Source: Metellina segmentata
Lineage: Eukaryota; Arthropoda; Arachnida; Araneae; Tetragnathidae
NCBI GenBank assembly: GCA_947359465.1
Contig: OX375878.1
Coordinates: 88,014,377-88,078,376, forward strand
Length of the DNA stretch: 64,000 nucleotides
Direction of reading: 5' to 3'
The notes under the pieces are model-generated. The model did no database searches and was not told the origin of the DNA. It worked only from the letters and a program-made list of their open reading frames with translations. Shown here one piece after another: positions 10,828 to 21,800 of the stretch. How positions within the stretch are numbered: the first letter of the stretch is position 1; every line of letters starts with the position of its first letter. Position numbers and translations under genes: made by a program.

Positions 10828-11456
10828 ACTACATTGCAACACTTATATGTTAAGCGACGTATTTACTAAAGTAACGTCCTGTTTTGCACATCACTGGAAA
10901 TTAAAAACATGGTCTCAGTATGATTCATTCCGTGACCACTCTTATTTTCACTAAGCACAATATCTCTGCAACACATTCTGCATTGTAAAACATATGTTAT
11001 GCGACTTGTTCACAAAAGTAACGTCCTGTTTTGCAGATCACTGGAAATCCCAAACATGGTCTCTGTAGGATTCATTCCAGGGCCACTCCTACCCCTCATT
11101 TTTTTAATATAAGCACAGTATCTCTGCAATAAATTCTACATTGTAAAACATTTATATGTTATGCGACTTGTTCACAAAAGTAACGTCCAGTTTTGCAGAT
11201 CACTGGAAATTACAAACATGATCTCAGTAGGATTCATTCCATGACCACTCTTGCCTCTCTTATTTTCAATAAGCACAGTATATCTCTGCAACACATTCTA
11301 AATTGTAAAACATTTATATGTTATGCGACTTGTTTACAAAAGTAACGTCCTGTTTTGCAGATCACTGGAAATTACACACATGATCTCAGTACGATTCATT
11401 CCATGGCCACTCTTGCCTCTCTCATTTTTAATAAGCACAGTACATCTCCTCAACAA
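10828..11456. repeat. Tandem repeat, about 147-162 bp, four units
   Basis: The marker agtaacgtcctgttttgcag or close variants recurs at about 10872, 11019, 11181 and 11343, spacings of 147, 162 and 162 bp. Each unit also has gatcactggaaatta, aggattcattcca, and aagcacagtatctctgcaa. Confidence 0.9.
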
Positions 11457-12590
11457 AAAGTGCCACCAAGGAAGTGCAACAAAGGCAGTGCGTACGGATG
11501 AAAAAAACATCTATAGAACCATGTCGAAAGGAAATGGGTAACTGATTCTTAAGTGGCCCCCAAACTCTTCAACACAGGCACCAAAGATTCGAACAGTTTG
11601 AGAAATATTCACGGATCTCATTTCACATTATTTTTTTCCCTTTGCACTATCCCCTCTTACCTTTAGAATTCAGGGGTTCATTTTGTCACGCCCCAGTAGG
11701 TGACTTCTATAGGTCCTCCTTCTGCGGTACCTGGTCGACCGCAGATCCCACCTTTATTTGAACGACTATTTACGACAGGGACCCACTATTCAGTGGCGTT
11801 ACGGTCCATGAGCAGCACCCTTCCCAATCTCTTCGGACGCAACATCCACCTCTCTCAGATTTCAGCAATCCATAGCAGTAAAAATAATTGGGGAAGACTC
11901 TGTGTAGCCATTCGGAAGGGAAGAAAAAATCGTATATGTGTGTGTGCAATAAAAGTTTGGATAAAAGCTTTTCAAAGCTGTTTTTTTTATGCACCCCAAA
12001 CAAGGTGGACGTTATTTCCATGGAAGCTTGTTTATTTGATTGTTGAGTGCAGACCGAAACTTAGAGGGCTCGATTTTCGGTTCGCAGGGTTGGGAAGAAG
12101 AGCGGACTACATGTGCAACCCTGTTGAGGCCGTTCAGTTTTGTCTTATTAGGGTTCGAAATTGGTGTGTTTGTAGAAAATAATTGGCTGAAAAAGTGCAT
12201 GAATACTGAGTATGGTTTAATACGGTAATGCTTACAGTACATCGTTGCCGGTTTTAATGGCATTGAAATGATTATTTAACCGGATAAGTTATTTAAATTG
12301 GGCTGCCATTTAAGGGGACAACCAGTGGGGATAGGAGTTAAAATATTTTTCATTTTCCTAGAATACCATATAATGTACTGAGGAGTCCTTAAAACTAGCC
12401 TGGTTTTGCACTCTCGTTGTCTTGTAAATGTCAGAATTGCAGTAAAATTTCTAGAAACGAAAAAATGGAACGTTAAATATATACTAAAAAGATAAAAAAT
12501 TAGCATCCGTAAAAAGCGAGCAAAGAATTAAATCCATGTCAATATTTGCCTTTTCTTGAGGTGGACAAAGATGCGACAGAATACAAAATA
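11457..12590. other. No gene recognised
   Basis: A 160-codon frame (11700-12182, plus strand) is the longest here, but it shares no motif I recognise and is overlapped by frames of about 80 codons on the other strand. I do not call it a gene. Confidence 0.35.
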
Positions 12591-12594
12591 AAGG

Positions 12595-12900
12595 AAATAC
12601 ATCTAGTGCCTATTTTTGTAGGGAGAAATGGATTAGAATAAATGAGGAAAAAAAAAGAATTAATATTCCAGATTTAAGCAAATATCAACAAAAACAGCCA
12701 GTAAAAGCAAATCTTTGAACAAATGTTTCTACTTTGAAGAAAGTTACATTTCTTCAAAGAAGAAGCATTTGTTCCAAGATTTGCTTTTAGTGGTTGTTTT
12801 GGTTGAAATTCGCTCAAGATATTTTTTATTTATCAGATTTGATGATTCCCTCCTTAAAAAAATACCTAGGCTCATGCCTAGTGGGTGATCCGCTACTGAA
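12595..12900. repeat. Dispersed repeat, copy 1, with long hairpin
   Basis: Shares tctagtgcctatttttg, agaataaatgaggaaaaaa, cagccagtaaaagcaaat and gcctagtgggtgatccgct with 60236-60470. Between 12689 and 12801 it folds into a near-perfect hairpin not seen in the other copy. Confidence 0.65.
12689..12801. repeat. Long hairpin, arms of about 54 bp
   Basis: Left arm 12689-12742 and right arm 12749-12801 are reverse complements with about seven mismatches, separated by gttaca. Matching pieces include gtaaaagcaaatct with agatttgcttttag, and ctttgaagaaa with tttcttcaaag. Confidence 0.85.
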
Positions 12901-13002
12901 TCAAGACAACGTGCCGTACTTAAGGGACAGGAGCTTACATGGAAAAATAACTTTTACCGGTTTTTCTGGAGAGGGGAGTTTGTGGGCATTCTTATGATGA
13001 CT

Positions 13003-13105
13003 AGGACAAGATCTGGTCAGATTTTCTTACATCTCGTTCATCAAGATCTGGCCAGCTTTGCTAATGACGTGATGCCTTGTCGAGACAACCACCAAGAAGG
13101 TTGAT
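13003..13105. mobile_element. piggyBac-type MITE, one end
   Basis: Contains ttcatcaagatctggccag, tttgctaatgacg and cgagacaaccaccaagaagg, which match the right half of the elements at 47567-47845 and 48522-48845. The left end is not recognisable. Confidence 0.6.
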
Positions 13106-13422
13106 AACTAAAGCAACAAATGCAACTTTTTTTCACGCGTTCTACGCTGCATGTAAAGTACTAAAACCAAAATTCCTGCTACATGGAGTGTATAGTAAGT
13201 GAGTTATAACCGCAACATAAATGCAAGTTTCTGCAAAATGCAACCACCCGCAACTTTTAAAAATATAGCTTAAAATTAATTAATATCAAATTACTATTTC
13301 ATTTTTTTGCTCTCTGAATCAACCCTTCGATCACGTGTGTCTGATCTTGCGAACGCCGAAGTATTGCGGATCAAACAAGTTCATGGTTAGAAGGTGTTCG
13401 TCCTAAGACGAAAGTGAAATAA

Positions 13423-13680
13423 ATGGCAAAAAGTACTTTTAACACATTGGTTGGCACTCTTGATAATCCAGAGGAAACTTGCGTAATCGACTGCAGGGTT
13501 TGCGAGGTCTGAGAGTAGATCATCAATATGTTGATCGTCTTGTAAATGACGTTTTAAAATCTCTGAATGTTGAGCGAAAGGATTTTGCACTTCTGCTATC
13601 CGATGCAGCACATTATATAACTGCGGCTGGTGCATTTTCAATACTAAAGAAACTACTGGCAAGGATTGGCCATTCAACGT
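13423..13680 (+). pseudogene. hAT-related transposase fragment, frameshifted
   Basis: The first frame (13423-13512) reads LVGTLDNPEETCVIDC. After a shift, a second frame (about 13505-13680) reads FALLLSDAAHYITAAG. The two are in the order and spacing of the VG-LD, then LLLSDAAPYM-KAG blocks of a group of hAT-derived proteins common in arthropod genomes. Neither frame has a convincing start, and the coding sequence stops making sense after 13680. The match rests on short motifs from memory, so an unrelated frame remains possible. A 96-codon frame on the other strand covers the same bases and I regard it as a shadow. Confidence 0.45.
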
Positions 13681-13749
13681 TCTTCTGTATTTCAGTATGT
13701 ATTTTAATACTGTTGTACACGACTAAAATTGTCAATATATTTTGAATTT

Positions 13750-14865
13750 TTTTTCATTTTTTACGAATAATTTATTTTAGAATTTAGTGTATCAAAATTA
13801 AATGAAACTTTATTTCCATAAATGCAACTTTAGTTCCATAAATGCAACTTTAGGGAATGATAAATGCAACTTTTCCCATTTTTACTGCAACAAAAAAGTT
13901 GCCCTATTGATAACGAATTGGTAGGGGAAAAGCATCCACCGAAACGCCATTTACGCTTTTGAGTACAGAAGTCTTCTAACACTCTTTCACACCTATACAG
14001 AACAGCTTGGTCAAATATAGTCTCTGCATCTACACCATAAAACCCAAAACCAAACAACTTATTCAGAAATCAACTGACCCGGGAAGCCGCTGCGGAATAA
14101 ATAGATGCCAGAGAATAAGCTGTAAGAAAAATCGATGCAGGAAACAGTAGGCGATCTGACATCTCTGCCTCTCACCACATTCTGAATCCCGAATTCGAAC
14201 AAGGACAACAAAAAAAATACCAGAAACTGTCTTGTCGAAATAAATCGCACGCGTGATCTCCTGCTAAGTCCCAATTGCAGCGGTCCTTTGTGCAATCAGG
14301 GCCGTTATCCATCTGTCCCAAAGGCGCCAACCACCAAACTGTGTCCAGGGACAGAGGGGGTGGAGGACACCCCTCTTTTCCTCTCCGTCGCTTCGGCACT
14401 CGACAAGTTGCAGGGAGGACGCTGGACAAAGGGGATGGATGCAGACGATGCAGAAACATCCTCGACCGGCCGTAAGAGATACGATCATGCTTCGTTTAGT
14501 GAACATTGAAGGAGATCGGAAACGGAACAGAACTAAAAAGGGGAGTGTGAGAAAGAGATCGAAGAGGGGCCTTATTATTTATCGGGAGTCCGATTTTTTA
14601 TCTACCTCTTATATCTCAGTGTTCACATTGTCTGATGTAGTTACGGGATGTTTTTTTGGGGGAACGTATGAGTTCCATTTGTGCTCAAAGCGAGTTTTGG
14701 GAACCTTGAAATAGGGACGAATTCAGAGATCATGGGGCTCATAAACGTAAATCATGTATGGTGTTTAAAATAATTAAAACTAAGTGCTGTAAGAGCTAGT
14801 TTAATCCCTTCAAGAACACCTTTCGTCCCACCCATTAAATTGTTTAAGGCAATCTATATAAATAC
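13750..14865. other. No gene recognised
   Basis: Contains a short direct repeat of ttccataaatgcaacttta near 13814-13853 and overlapping open frames on both strands at 14172-14509. Nothing allows a product to be named. Confidence 0.35.
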
Positions 14866-14867
14866 TG

Positions 14868-15770
14868 ATGAAATACATATATATTTTACGTATATTAAGG
14901 TTGGTGAGGTATAATATTCTAGGCATATTCAGGTTGCTAAGGTATGTAAATATTTTAGGCTCATTAAGAGGCTACTTAAGTACATATTCTACGCATATTA
15001 AGGCTGCTAAGGTATCTAAATATTTCAGATATGTTAAGGCTGCTAAGGTATCTAAATATTTCAGATATGTTAAGGCTGCTAAGGTATGCAATTATTCTAG
15101 GCATGTTATTGCTTCTGAGGTATACTATTCTAGGTATTTTAAAATTGGGTAAATTTTTAAGAATATAAATATTCGAAGTAAATTAAGGCTGCTAGGTATG
15201 TATATAGACCTAGTATGGCTGTTGGGGTGTACTATATATATTATAGACATATTAAGACTGCAGAGATATAATATTTTAGATACACTGGCTGCTAAGGTAT
15301 ATAAATATTTTATGCATATTATTGCTTCTGGTGTATACTATTCTAGGTATTTTAAAGTTGGGCAAATTTTTAAGAATATAAATATTCGAAGTAAATTAAG
15401 GCTGCTAGGTATGTATATACATATATTATGGCTGCTGGGGTATACTATATATATTCTACATTGATATTCCTAAAATATTTAAATACTTTTAGATACATTA
15501 AGGCTGTACAGTAAAGTAAGAGAAAAAATATTCGAAGTATATCAAGAATACTGAGATATGTAGTATATATAAGACATTAAGGCTGCTGGGATATACTATT
15601 CTTGATACATAAAGGTTCCTAAAGTATATAAATGTTTTAGGTATATTAAGGGCTACTGAGATATAATACTTTAGGTGTATTGAGGATGATGACGTAAAAA
15701 TCAATATTCTAAGTGAATTAAGGTAGCTAAAGTATAAAAATAATATTTTTATACTAAGACTACCACCAGG
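14868..15770. repeat. AT-rich minisatellite with higher-order unit
   Basis: Short units of about 36-45 bp around ttaaggctgctaaggta and tctaaatatttcagatatg repeat throughout. A longer block (ctaggtattttaaaattggg through aattaaggctgctaggtatg) at about 15130-15210 recurs at about 15343-15425, a higher-order period near 212 bp. The repeat is open in one frame, which gives a spurious 94-codon frame of AAKVSKYFRYV repeats. Confidence 0.85.
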
Positions 15771-15839
15771 CATATAAAAATTCTACTTATTATATAGACA
15801 TTGTTTTGCATCGGAGCACTTTAGATGGGTGGCTTATGC

Positions 15840-15895
15840 TTTTAAGGGATTATGTACCTCCTTATGTCTATTTGGAGGTCCATAATCCCTTAAAA
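15840..15895. repeat. Hairpin, 22-bp arms
   Basis: Arms 15840-15861 and 15874-15895 (ttttaagggattatg and its complement, through acctcc/ggaggt) have one mismatch and a 12-nt loop. It lies just beyond the minisatellite. Confidence 0.85.
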
Positions 15896-15899
15896 ATGT

Positions 15900-16790
15900 A
15901 AAAGTAACTAATATATCCATCCACTCCGTGCTTAAAGTCCGTGGACCTTTTACCAGTTCATAAATAAGGAGATAAAAATTTCAGCTTAGATAGAAGAATA
16001 AAGCCATTTTAATCAACCAGGTACTGGTATCTGAAAACTTAAAAAATTATAACCTAAATGCTAATTTTTCTTTCAGGTAATTTTATCGGAGAATCAAAGA
16101 GATTTGGCCTACCCCCAAAACGTTTTTTTCTTTTTTTTTCAATGTTTCCGTTGTAAAGCTCTTGGAAATAGAGTGCAAAGGTTTCAGGTGTGATGGGTAC
16201 TCGAGGACGGCAGAATTTGGTAAAAATTGTACGGAATGCTACAAATGAGCAAGGCTAACGAATGAAAAATGTCTTTGGCAGTATAAACAGTTTAAGATTT
16301 TCATTTTCATTCTTCGCAGTTACCTTAGTTGCAAGTTATATTAGGAGTAGTACTGTTATGAACGACTCTAAAAGCCCCACGAAAGAGGACAGTACAAGTG
16401 TTTTGTTTTACACACAAGGCTTGAGCAATCGCCATGAAAGTTTTATGTATTTATAGTTCATACTTCCTTATTCTCATATATTTTTCAATTTGGAGCATGA
16501 GTAAGATAATTTATTGAATTGTGTCAGTTTCTACAACGTCTTGAAAAGCTTAATCACGTGATGTATTGCTCACATATTTAGATAACATAAACGAGTAAGC
16601 TCTTTAGTAATCGTGATATTTATGAGTAAACATTCATCTCTAATCGTGCTTTTCTGAACAAAACAAGTTTGCTAACTGAAAATAATGTACGAACAATGGG
16701 TTCAGTGGTTCCTTTGAAGTAATGTGAATGCGCCTTGAATAAGCGGGAAATTAGTTTCTACAACCTATTTATAATTCATTATCTCTCTAT
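15900..16790. other. No gene or repeat recognised
   Basis: AT-rich, with one 64-codon frame that I cannot assign. Confidence 0.35.
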
Positions 16791-16844
16791 ATTAAAAAAA
16801 AAGTTACCGCCGCCACAGGATTGAAAACTGTGTTGTTTAGCTCG

Positions 16845-17640
16845 ATTCTTAGACGGTTTCCCGAGAAAGTACTGATCAGAAAAAAAAACAAATTAACATG
16901 TTTTGTTTTTCATCGTATTCCCTGGACAATTATTAAGATTTTCTTCCGATGCGGCTATTAGTTTAGGGTTTATTAAGGGTCAAAATTGAAAAAGCGAAAT
17001 TTGTTCCACGAGTGAGCAAAACATATACAAATTTTCAGTCTTCAGTCGTGAGTTTTTTTTAAGAGTACCTCTCAACGTAAATTTTTGCAGCTCGTCGAGT
17101 TTTTTTTTTAAATTTAAATTTGGTTCTTGATGATATTTTTTTGAAATTCGGGAAAAATCAAGACATTTTTGTTATTTTTTTTTTAAACTGCCGTATCTAT
17201 ATCTTATTCCTATTAGTTTTTAAATTTTAAAATATCGTTAAAATTATACCTATGAATGAACTCTTTCTAACGGTACTATTATTTTTAAAATTGGTTCATA
17301 AATAAATTCGATGCAATCAAAAGTTGGTGACACAAATTTCGTATTTTTTATTTCGCGGAGCATATGAGGGTTGTATTTTTGACTATCGGGTTTGCCAGAT
17401 ATCAAATTTATCGTAGCAACAATTGCCATAAAAACGATTTATTTTTATTTAGCGAGGAAAAAGGCTCGCTTTTTTCCCTCTGTTCTCAGACGGTTTACCG
17501 AGAAAGTACAAAGTACAGATCGTAAAGTTTGGAGATTAACACGGTTTACTTAAAATTGTACTGGGAACAAGATGCAGAAGATTTTTTACTGATGCGGATA
17601 TTAGTTTAGGGTGCATTAAGTGTTAAAGTAAAAAAAAAGT
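16845..17640 (+). repeat. Diverged duplicated block upstream of the hairpin element
   Basis: A block of about 150 bp at 16845-17000 recurs diverged at 17486-17635: cttagacggtttcccgagaa / ctcagacggtttaccgagaa, then gatgcggctattagtttagg / gatgcggatattagtttagg. The second copy runs straight into the mini-hairpin element, so both may belong to one larger element. Confidence 0.6.
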
Positions 17641-17951
17641 GAAATCACTTGCGAAAGAAGTATTGGTTTGCGAAGCAAACCAAATGGGATTGCTTAGCAA
17701 TCCCCGTGGGCCGGCGAGCGTAAGCGAGCATGGGGCGAAGCCCTCGCTGTGACGTCATGGACCGGAAAGTGAAATCAGGATAATACGAATTATTCAGATA
17801 GTTTCACTCTGCGAAAGGAATGTTGTTTTACGAAGCAAACCAAATGCTATATGTGAAAGTAGTGTTGGTTTGCGAAGCATGCCAAATAGGATTGCGTAGC
17901 AATCCCCGGGGGTTGGCGAGCGTAAGCGAGCATGGGGAGAAGCCCCCTAGT
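17630..17951 (+). mobile_element. Mini-hairpin element, copy 1
   Basis: A chain of short perfect hairpins closed mostly by three-base loops. The clear ones are ttggtttgc-gaa-gcaaaccaa (17663-17683), gggattgc-tta-gcaatccc (17686-17704), agcgag...ctcgct enclosing gggc-gaa-gccc (17723-17748), agtgaaa...tttcact (17768-17808), ggattgc-gta-gcaatcc (17889-17905) and gggg...cccc (17934-17946). A block of about 100 bp occurs twice, at about 17650-17745 and 17845-17945. The right end reads cccctagt. It has no coding frame. A second, reversed copy lies at 24347-24545, so this is a dispersed family. Confidence 0.8.
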
Positions 17952-17959
17952 GTATTAAA

Positions 17960-18400
17960 AGATTGATTCACTGGTGCTTCTAAACTATATACAAAATTGA
18001 TTGGAAAGTGATATTTTAAAAGTGCAGAGTTACCCGACTTTAACTCAGGATGAATTGGTTAATTGTCAATTGTGCAAAAGTTACCAGAACAATCACTTTT
18101 CTTTCTTGCAAAAAAATGACATAATTTAACTGTCAGGAAAGTATTTTCTCAATACCTCATCGACGTTTTTATAAAATTTCTACCAACTTACTTTCAACGC
18201 AAAAAGTACACATGCTTTCCATCCATATAGTACATTTCACATACAACCCCAGTAGTACGACAAAACTACGAAATGGGACACAAAAGTGGTTACTACAAAA
18301 GTCCAATGTGAGTTTTTAGGGGATTATGATTGACTCTTAAGCTCGTGTCCTTTAAAATTATCATAACTCAATTCGCAACTATTATGATGTTTGATTTGTT
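17960..18400. other. No gene or repeat recognised
   Basis: No supportable feature. Confidence 0.35.
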
Positions 18401-18402
18401 GG

Positions 18403-18795
18403 TTTTAGATATTATGGGAGCAAGGGCCATTATTGGCCAATCTATACCAAACACAATACAACGTTACAAGTAAATAAACGTAGAAATGAACCTACGGCGA
18501 ATATGCTCGCATTCATGGTTTTTCTATCACTATATTTTGAATTATGGCGCTCTTGCACAGGAATACGACTTTTTCAAATTTTCTCATCTCTAAAGGAAGG
18601 ATTACAAATGAGTTTAATAAAATATTTATGACCAATTTTTTAAGTGAATAATTATTTCTTGAAAATTACATTTAGTGGCACGTGCAGCTACGTAATAGCC
18701 ATAATGTCGCGCAATGTACATACACGTGCAAGGAAATTATTATTGATAGAAAAGAGAGTAATACACCCAGGGTAAGTTATACTGGAATCGAACTT
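18403..18795 (-). repeat. SINE-D copy, broken
   Basis: Tail part at 18403-18475 (attatgggagcaagggccat, then ttggccaatctataccaaac). The matching middle appears at 18690-18795 (atacacgtgcaaggaaa, agagagtaatacacccaggg, then ggaatcgaact). About 215 bp between them does not fit the family and may be inserted sequence. Confidence 0.6.
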
Positions 18796-18799
18796 GATA

Positions 18800-19650
18800 A
18801 AATGTTGTGATCTTTTTGCAAGTTTTGAATTTTACTTCAGCAGTATAAATAAAGTTCTACAGTTGAAGTGATCCCATTAATATTTTTTTACTCCGGTTAA
18901 TTAACTACCAACATACCCATTAAAATTTTACTTTCTTGATTTATTATTTTAAAAATCATAAACTGATCTGACGAATTGATTTGTGACAAACAAAAATGAT
19001 ATTCAGTAAAAACTAGAACTAATCCATAAAAAGGATCGTTTCATGGAGTTCAATATTTTTTATGCTCTGCATTGCACAATTCTGAAGTATTCCATTTTTT
19101 GACTTGATGACTTACAACATTGAAAATAGCTTTTCGAAGACTCCGCAAACTGTTAAAATTTAATTTTGCTTTCGAAAACCCCAATTTTTTCAAAGGCCCT
19201 CGTGTAAAAGTGGATAAGTAGAAGCCATGACTCATTCTTTTTGGTGCTTGTAAGCAGAAAAAAAAAAACCTCCCCAAAAGTGGGTTTGTAGTATATGGCA
19301 CTCGAGGCCCGAGGCACTTGCAAATCTCCCGTCGCCTGCAAAGAAATAAAACCTGAAGAACAAACCAAATATTTGGCTTCCTCGTCGAAATTCAAGTACC
19401 TGAACCCACCTTTAATGGTCTCCAGAGTGCAGGGTTGCCTGCTGTGGTCCGTGTGTACCGGACGCCAACTCTTCGCGGTTATGGTAATTGATCCTACGAG
19501 TGCTTCCTGTGATTCGACGCGAGAGTGTGTGGACAGATCCAGATTTTGATATTGTTTACTCCAGCGGCTCACCAACCTTGAGAGCTGCGAGGGCTAAGAG
19601 TTTGATAACACTAATCCTTGAATTCTACGACTGGTATTCAGCTTGCGGAC
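18800..19650. other. No gene recognised
   Basis: Overlapping frames on both strands at 19153-19575 (up to 140 codons on the minus strand) have no motif I recognise. The reading is open on both strands over a somewhat GC-richer patch, so it may be unused sequence. Confidence 0.35.
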
Positions 19651-19654
19651 GGTA

Positions 19655-19722
19655 GTTGAATTGACGTCACACTGAAGCAACACAACGGGTTATTAGTGAT
19701 GGTCCGGGATCAATCCCGGACT
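19655..19722 (-). repeat. SINE-A/B 3'-end fragment
   Basis: Contains gacgtcacactgaagcaaca, caacgggttattagtgatgg and gggatcaatcccgga in reverse orientation. It stops in a patch of ggatt repeats. Confidence 0.7.
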
Positions 19723-20043
19723 CGGAGAAGATTGGATTGGATTGGACTGGATATGGTTTTGTGGAATTGAGTCCGGAGAAGATTGAAGAGCTAGCTTCTC
19801 TTAATGAGAACTCGACAAGGACAAAAAGTACTCGCTTAAAATGCCTGGGAAGAATGCTAGATAAGCATTAGTTCAATTTTGTCTTCGTCGCAGAAGTATT
19901 TTCCGTTGCTGAGCCTTTGATATGAATGCTTTTAATTCTCCTCTCTTTTGAATACAATCCTTTCTTTCATGTAGTTCCCTGCAATCCCACAACTATTCAG
20001 AAGAGACGAAGCAATAATATTATCGCCTCACCAATCTCTGGAG

Positions 20044-20354
20044 GCCGCGGTAGCCCAGTTGGAAGAATGTCGGATTAGAAACCGGGGGTTGCAAGTTCGA
20101 GTCCAACCAAAGATCGTTGTGTTCAAGGGGGTTGGCAGACGTTAAATCTGTCGTGGCCTCAGATGTCCTCACGTTGGCATGGTGTGAAAGTTTGGAGAAT
20201 GGGGCGTCAGCTGAGGTGTGACCTCGTCATCTGACCGTGGTTCAAAATTACTTGCTGTCCTTGATCTTTCTCTTAAATTTAGATCGCGATCCGTCATCTA
20301 TAGTCCGTTTTGTTGCTCCAGTGCGACGTTAATTAAATACCTACCTACATTTCA
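20044..20354 (+). repeat. SINE-B, full-length copy with TSD
   Basis: A 311-bp element flanked by a perfect 11-bp TSD, aatctctggag, at 20033-20043 and 20355-20365. The tRNA-like head gccgcggtagcccagttgg has an A-box-like tagcccagttgg and a B-box-like aagttcgagtccaac. The body contains cacgttggcatggtgtgaaa and gtggttcaaaattac. The 3' end is cagtgcgacgttaattaaat, then acctacctac. This is the best reference copy of SINE-B in the window. Confidence 0.92.
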
Positions 20355-20498
20355 AATCTCTGGAGAGCATACAAAACGGTGAGTCTTTTCTTATTTCGCT
20401 TCTGGAGACCCATTAACTGGGACCGTTAGCAAAGCTCTGCATCTCAATAGTTTTTAAGCGTATTATCAATTAGCAATCAAGAATTAATATTTGAAGTT

Positions 20499-20617
20499 AG
20501 GTAGGAAGCTAATTAATGCCGAACTGGAGCAAAACAATGACCGTATTGGCTACGGTCCGGTATCAATCCCGAAGGGAAAGTACCAAGGACAACATCTTGT
20601 AATATTGAACCAGAACT
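20499..20617 (-). repeat. SINE-A/B 3'-end fragment
   Basis: Begins with the tail ttaggtaggaagctaattaa, then gaactggagcaaaacaatg, ctacggtccggtatcaatcc and aacatcttgtaatattgaac. Confidence 0.75.
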
Positions 20618-20619
20618 CG

Positions 20620-21800
20620 AACAATTTGTAATTCAAATGAAAACTTTGGACAAGTTTTGACTGATGTGAGCGTTGCTTTGGAAATCGAATACCCAGCATG
20701 TTGTTTGTAAGCTGCAACAACTCAACTAATATTAATTTTTTTTCAATAAAATTTCATCCGATAACGCTATAAATGAAACTGAGGCGCGAGGCCTCGTGGT
20801 AAACAAACAATCGTACAGTGTTGCCCAAAACGCAATAACTAATAACGTCTTTTTTTTGCATGCCACGTAAGAGAATTATATATATAGATACTGTATGGAG
20901 ACCCATCTTCTATTAGCATAGTATTCTAATCCCCTTTTAGTGCTTAAGAGGCATAAATGAAGTAAATTGGCAGTGGGTATATTGTTTAAAATGACTATCC
21001 ATTTATGGATGTAGGACAAGAGACTTATACATACTAACAAAAGCCTAGATACCAACTTCAACAGAACGGGTAGTGACATCCATTCAATTGCCCTTTGGTT
21101 AAAAGCATAAATAGACCTTGATGTTGAAGCTATGTAACCTTCGATTCGCAAGAAATAATATGTTATGAAATCGGCAGGAGTCATAAAACACGAATTTTCC
21201 TTACGGTAATTTATAAATATCGACATACAATAGCATAATTTTTTATTCCGTGATACAAATGCGATGCCATAAAAGGTGGTATTGTTTTCAAACCTTTACT
21301 TTCTTATTTAACCTGTGGATCAGAAGTTTACAAATGTTCTAATTAAAATAATGTTTCTTTAAGCAAAAGTGAATTACAGGATGTGGAAACAAAAATTACC
21401 TGGGGAAAAAGCAATACCAACACATTCATATTATGTACATACAAAGCAGCTATTATTGTAATCTAATGGTCTCAAAACTGCGACTCAAGTTTCGAAAGAA
21501 AAACGCTTCCGAATACTATTAAATTAAGGTCATATTGTCATGTGTCAATACATATCGAATTTAGTGTTTTGTAATTGAACGGGAATCGAGAATTCGTGAT
21601 TGAAGAACAATGTATTAAGTTATACAGATATGAATTCCATACAAGCTACGTTTTCTCGCTTTTTAAACATAATCTTTAATAAGTTATATGAATAATGCAA
21701 TCAATGTTTGAAAAAGATATGAACAATAGCAGTCATAGTACCGGGCTCACTAAAATACAAATTTTAATGGACTGTTATTTGTTTATTTGCATTTATTGAT
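20620..21800. other. No gene recognised
   Basis: A 116-codon minus-strand frame (20876-21226) rich in Leu and Ile has no motif I recognise. The rest is AT-rich. Confidence 0.35.

Noticed and set aside
11700..12182. 160-codon frame as a gene
   Set aside because: No recognised domain, no start or splice context, and competing frames on the other strand.
17630..17951. Bacterial contamination because of REP-like hairpins
   Set aside because: A diverged second copy lies 6.6 kb away, and both sit in continuous AT-rich eukaryotic sequence with SINEs nearby.
19153..19575. 140-codon minus-strand frame
   Set aside because: No motif recognised, and the complementary strand is also open for 84 codons.
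20876..21226. 116-codon minus-strand frame with hydrophobic stretches
   Set aside because: AT-rich sequence often gives Leu/Ile-rich chance frames, and no motif supports a membrane protein.
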